A stretch of 7,147 nt of DNA from Saprospiraceae bacterium (GTDB lineage: Bacteria; Bacteroidota; Bacteroidia; Chitinophagales; Saprospiraceae), in the NCBI GenBank assembly GCA_020528935.1, contig JAJDFU010000381.1, positions 1 to 7,147 on the forward strand. The letters are read 5' to 3'. Position 1 is the first letter of the stretch; the number at the start of each line of letters is the position of its first letter. Below, piece after piece: positions 5,348 through 7,147 of this stretch. The notes beneath the pieces were generated by a model. The model did not search any database. It was given only the letters and a program-made list of their open reading frames with translations, and was not told the DNA's origin. A program made the position numbers and the translations under genes.

Positions 5348-6358
5348 ATGCTCAAAATTGACATGCACACGCACATCATCCCGGCCAGGATGCCGCGCTT
5401 CGCGGAGAAATTCGGCTACGGAGACTACATCTACCTGGATCACCACGCCCCCGGCCGCGCCCGCATGATGAAAGGCGGGGAGTTTTTCCGGGAGATCTGC
5501 TCCAACTGCTGGGATCCCGAGGAGCGCATCCGGGAATACGAACGGCACCACACCCAAATGCAGGTGGTATGCACCATCCCGGTGCTGTTTGGCTACGACC
5601 ACAAGCCCAAGGACGGCCTGGAGGTCGCCCGCTTCCTCAACGACCATATCGCTCAGCTGATGCACGATCATCCGCGCCACTACCTGGGGCTGGGCACCCT
5701 GCCCATGCAGGACCCCGCCCTGGCCGTGCAGGAGCTGCAGCGCTGCAGGGAGATCGGCCTGCCCGGCGTGCAGATCGGCTCCAACATCAACGACAAGAAC
5801 CTGAGCGAACCGGACTTCCATCCCGTATTCGAGGCCTGCCAGGAGCTGGATATGGCCGTGTTCGTGCATCCGTGGAACATGATGGGCTTTCACAGTATGC
5901 GCAAGTACTGGCTGCCCTGGCTGGTCGGCATGCCGGCCGAGACGGCCCGCGCCATCTGCAGCTTCATCTTCAGCGGGGCCTTCGAGCGCTGGCCGCGCCT
6001 GCGCCTTTGCTTTGCGCATGCCGGCGGCTCCTTCATTCCCACCATCGGCCGCATCCAGCACGGCTACGACTGCCGGCCCGACCTCGTTGCTGTGGACAAC
6101 TCCAATCCGCCGCGCAGTTACCTGGGGAAATTCTGGGTGGACTGCATCACCCACGATCCGGTCTTACTCCGGTATATCATCGATGCCATCGGGCCGGACA
6201 AGATCTGCCTGGGCTCCGACTATCCCTTCCCGCTGGGCGACCTGGACATCGGCGCTTTTGTGGGCGATATGGACCTGCCCGAAGATACGGTAGCGGCCAT
6301 CTACAGCCGCAATACGCTGGAGTGGCTGGGCGTGAAAAAAGAGGCCCTGGTGGCCTAG
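5348..6358 (+). CDS. ACMSD: 2-amino-3-carboxymuconate-6-semialdehyde decarboxylase (ACMSD, amidohydrolase superfamily)
   Basis: ACMSD is a zinc-dependent cytoplasmic enzyme that decarboxylates 2-amino-3-carboxymuconate semialdehyde, steering the kynurenine pathway towards full catabolism and away from quinolinate/NAD. The metal ligands are visible: H7 and H9 in the N-terminal HTH motif, H174 in HPW, and D291 in GSDYPFP; H224 in AHAGG is the conserved catalytic histidine. R48, seven residues before NCWD-type W55, corresponds to a substrate-carboxylate arginine, and R243 in RPDL to the arginine contributed by the partner subunit. Long stretches such as KYWLPWLVGMPAET (186-199) and LGTLPMQ (115-121) match remembered ACMSD sequences closely, and the 336-residue length equals that of the human enzyme. 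The ATG at 5348 gives the expected N-terminus (LKIDMHTH). A TAgtTTTG motif lies 25 nt upstream. No other kynurenine gene is in the window. The TAG stop overlaps that of the convergent gene. Confidence 0.93.
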   Translation: MLKIDMHTHIIPARMPRFAEKFGYGDYIYLDHHAPGRARMMKGGEFFREICSNCWDPEERIREYERHHTQMQVVCTIPVLFGYDHKPKDGLEVARFLNDHIAQLMHDHPRHYLGLGTLPMQDPALAVQELQRCREIGLPGVQIGSNINDKNLSEPDFHPVFEACQELDMAVFVHPWNMMGFHSMRKYWLPWLVGMPAETARAICSFIFSGAFERWPRLRLCFAHAGGSFIPTIGRIQHGYDCRPDLVAVDNSNPPRSYLGKFWVDCITHDPVLLRYIIDAIGPDKICLGSDYPFPLGDLDIGAFVGDMDLPEDTVAAIYSRNTLEWLGVKKEALVA

Positions 6359-7147
6359 CGGATAATCACCTTCCGGCTTGCGCTGCCCTTTCCGGTCCGT
6401 ATCTGCAAGGAATACACGCCCGCCGGCAATCCGGCCGGCAGATCCAGCCGGTAGGCACCGCCGCCGGTCTCGGTGGCATGCACTTGCAAGGCGCGCCCCA
6501 GCGGATCGTACAGGCTGAGCAGGGCTTCCTGCGGTTCGTCCAGTTCGACCCAGAGGGTGCCGGAAGCCGGGTTGGGGTACACCCGCAGCGGCAGTTCGGC
6601 GGCCGGGGCGAAGGTACTCACGCCTACATCCCGCCCGAAGAGGACATAGGCTGCCCCGCGGTTTCCGGGCGAGCCCAGGGTGCTGAGTAGGAGGTCGTCC
6701 ACGTTGTCCGCATTCACATCGCCGGCGTCGCTGAGCGCCAGGCCCAGGAAGTCGTAGTCCGCCAGGCCTTGCACCCGGAAGCCGTTGCCGCCGTCCAGCG
6801 TACTGAGGTCAAAGGTGCTTCCAAAGCCCCCGGAGGTGCCGAACACCACATAGGCCTGGCCAGCATAGGAAGTACCGCCCGGATTGCCATAGGGCTGCCC
6901 GATGACGAGCTCGTCCAGGCCGTCGCCGTTGAAGTCGCCGCCCAGGTGGACGGAAGTGCCCTGATAGGTTCCCGCTTCGGTGCCGGGCAGGCGGAAGCCG
7001 TTCTGTCCGTTCAGGCTACTGAGGTCGACATCGGCCGGAAAGCTTCCGGTACTTCCGAATACCACATAGCTCTCCCCGGCGTAATTAAGCCCGCCGGGCG
7101 AGGCGCATTCCACGACTACAAGCCAACTGTCCAACACAACCCCGTTC
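6355..7147 (-). CDS. FG-GAP/integrin-alpha-like repeat protein with T9SS C-terminal sorting domain (5' end beyond window)
   Basis: This is the C-terminal part of a secreted protein; the frame is open to the right edge, so the true start lies outside. At least three FG-GAP-type beta-propeller units of about 70 residues are present. They are marked by Y-V-V/L-F-G strands near 7066-7052, 6850-6836 and 6648-6634, and by the paired segments DLSSL..NGFR and DLSTL..NGFR. Two units keep acidic calcium-type loops, DFNGDGLDE (about 6936-6910) and DVNADNVDD (about 6720-6694). The last 75 or so residues form a type A T9SS sorting domain: YPNP at 6579-6568, the LPAGVY element before the end, and the terminal KVIIR. 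Such domains direct export across the outer membrane, with removal of the tag and usually surface anchoring. The full length, ligand and function are unknown. The TAG stop shares a CTAG palindrome with the ACMSD stop. Confidence 0.9.
   Translation of the reverse strand, partial: NGVVLDSWLVVVECASPGGLNYAGESYVVFGSTGSFPADVDLSSLNGQNGFRLPGTEAGTYQGTSVHLGGDFNGDGLDELVIGQPYGNPGGTSYAGQAYVVFGTSGGFGSTFDLSTLDGGNGFRVQGLADYDFLGLALSDAGDVNADNVDDLLLSTLGSPGNRGAAYVLFGRDVGVSTFAPAAELPLRVYPNPASGTLWVELDEPQEALLSLYDPLGRALQVHATETGGGAYRLDLPAGLPAGVYSLQIRTGKGSASRKVIIR
6634..7147 (-). repeat. Tandem FG-GAP propeller repeats within the T9SS protein
   Basis: Two nearly complete units and the start of a third are read on the minus strand. 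Corresponding Y-V-V/L-F-G strands are 72 and then 68 residues apart. Units one and two align without gaps from the NG of the metal loop through to NGFR. Unit one, nearest the window edge, has lost the loop acid and glycines (NGVVLDS in place of NGDGLDE). Confidence 0.8.

Noticed and set aside
5569..6690. A 373-codon plus-strand frame overlapping ACMSD and the T9SS gene
   Set aside because: It is a frame shadow: the product is low-complexity (Ala/Arg/Gly/Pro-rich), whereas the other frames encode conserved proteins end to end.
1..7147. CRISPR arrays, insertion sequences, phage genes or defence systems
   Set aside because: No regularly spaced repeats, transposase motifs, terminal inverted repeats with target duplications, or phage-type proteins were seen. 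All coding regions are explained by known families.

Overview
The window looks like ordinary chromosomal DNA from a GC-rich member of the Bacteroidota, perhaps a Saprospiria-like lineage (the class is a guess). Three signs support the phylum. The right-hand gene ends in a type IX secretion (T9SS) C-terminal sorting domain. One gene is a periplasmic thioredoxin-fold protein with the long N-terminal region (DUF4369-like) typical of Bacteroidota TlpA homologues. Four genes also have a match to the Bacteroidota -7 promoter element TAnnTTTG just upstream of their start codons, and none has a clear Shine-Dalgarno sequence.

Layout, left to right. Positions 1-163 hold no convincing gene, only hairpins. 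On the minus strand, trkA (1804-3141) is followed by trkH (164-1615). Together they encode the NAD-binding regulator and the membrane pore of a Trk potassium uptake system, and each has its own -7 motif. Across a 196-bp divergent spacer the plus strand carries a low-molecular-weight protein tyrosine phosphatase (3338-3802), a secreted TlpA/thioredoxin-like protein (3914-5272) and a 2-amino-3-carboxymuconate-6-semialdehyde decarboxylase, ACMSD (5348-6358). The last gene, on the minus strand (6355 to the right edge), is the C-terminal part of an FG-GAP/integrin-alpha-like beta-propeller protein exported by T9SS. It converges on the ACMSD gene so tightly that both TAG stop codons lie within one CTAG palindrome. 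No gene-free stretch exceeds 300 bp.

How the genes relate. Only trkA and trkH clearly work together. The phosphatase, the thioredoxin-like protein and ACMSD share a direction, but two of the three have their own promoter-like motifs, so they may be separate units. ACMSD implies that tryptophan degradation by the kynurenine route is encoded elsewhere, since no other gene of that route is present here.

I do not see a new biological system in this window. The points that merit a second look are small: the nearly leaderless trkH, palindromes at the trkH and ACMSD promoters, a 12-bp direct repeat before the thioredoxin-like gene, the four-base convergent stop overlap, and an oddly degenerate propeller repeat at the right edge.
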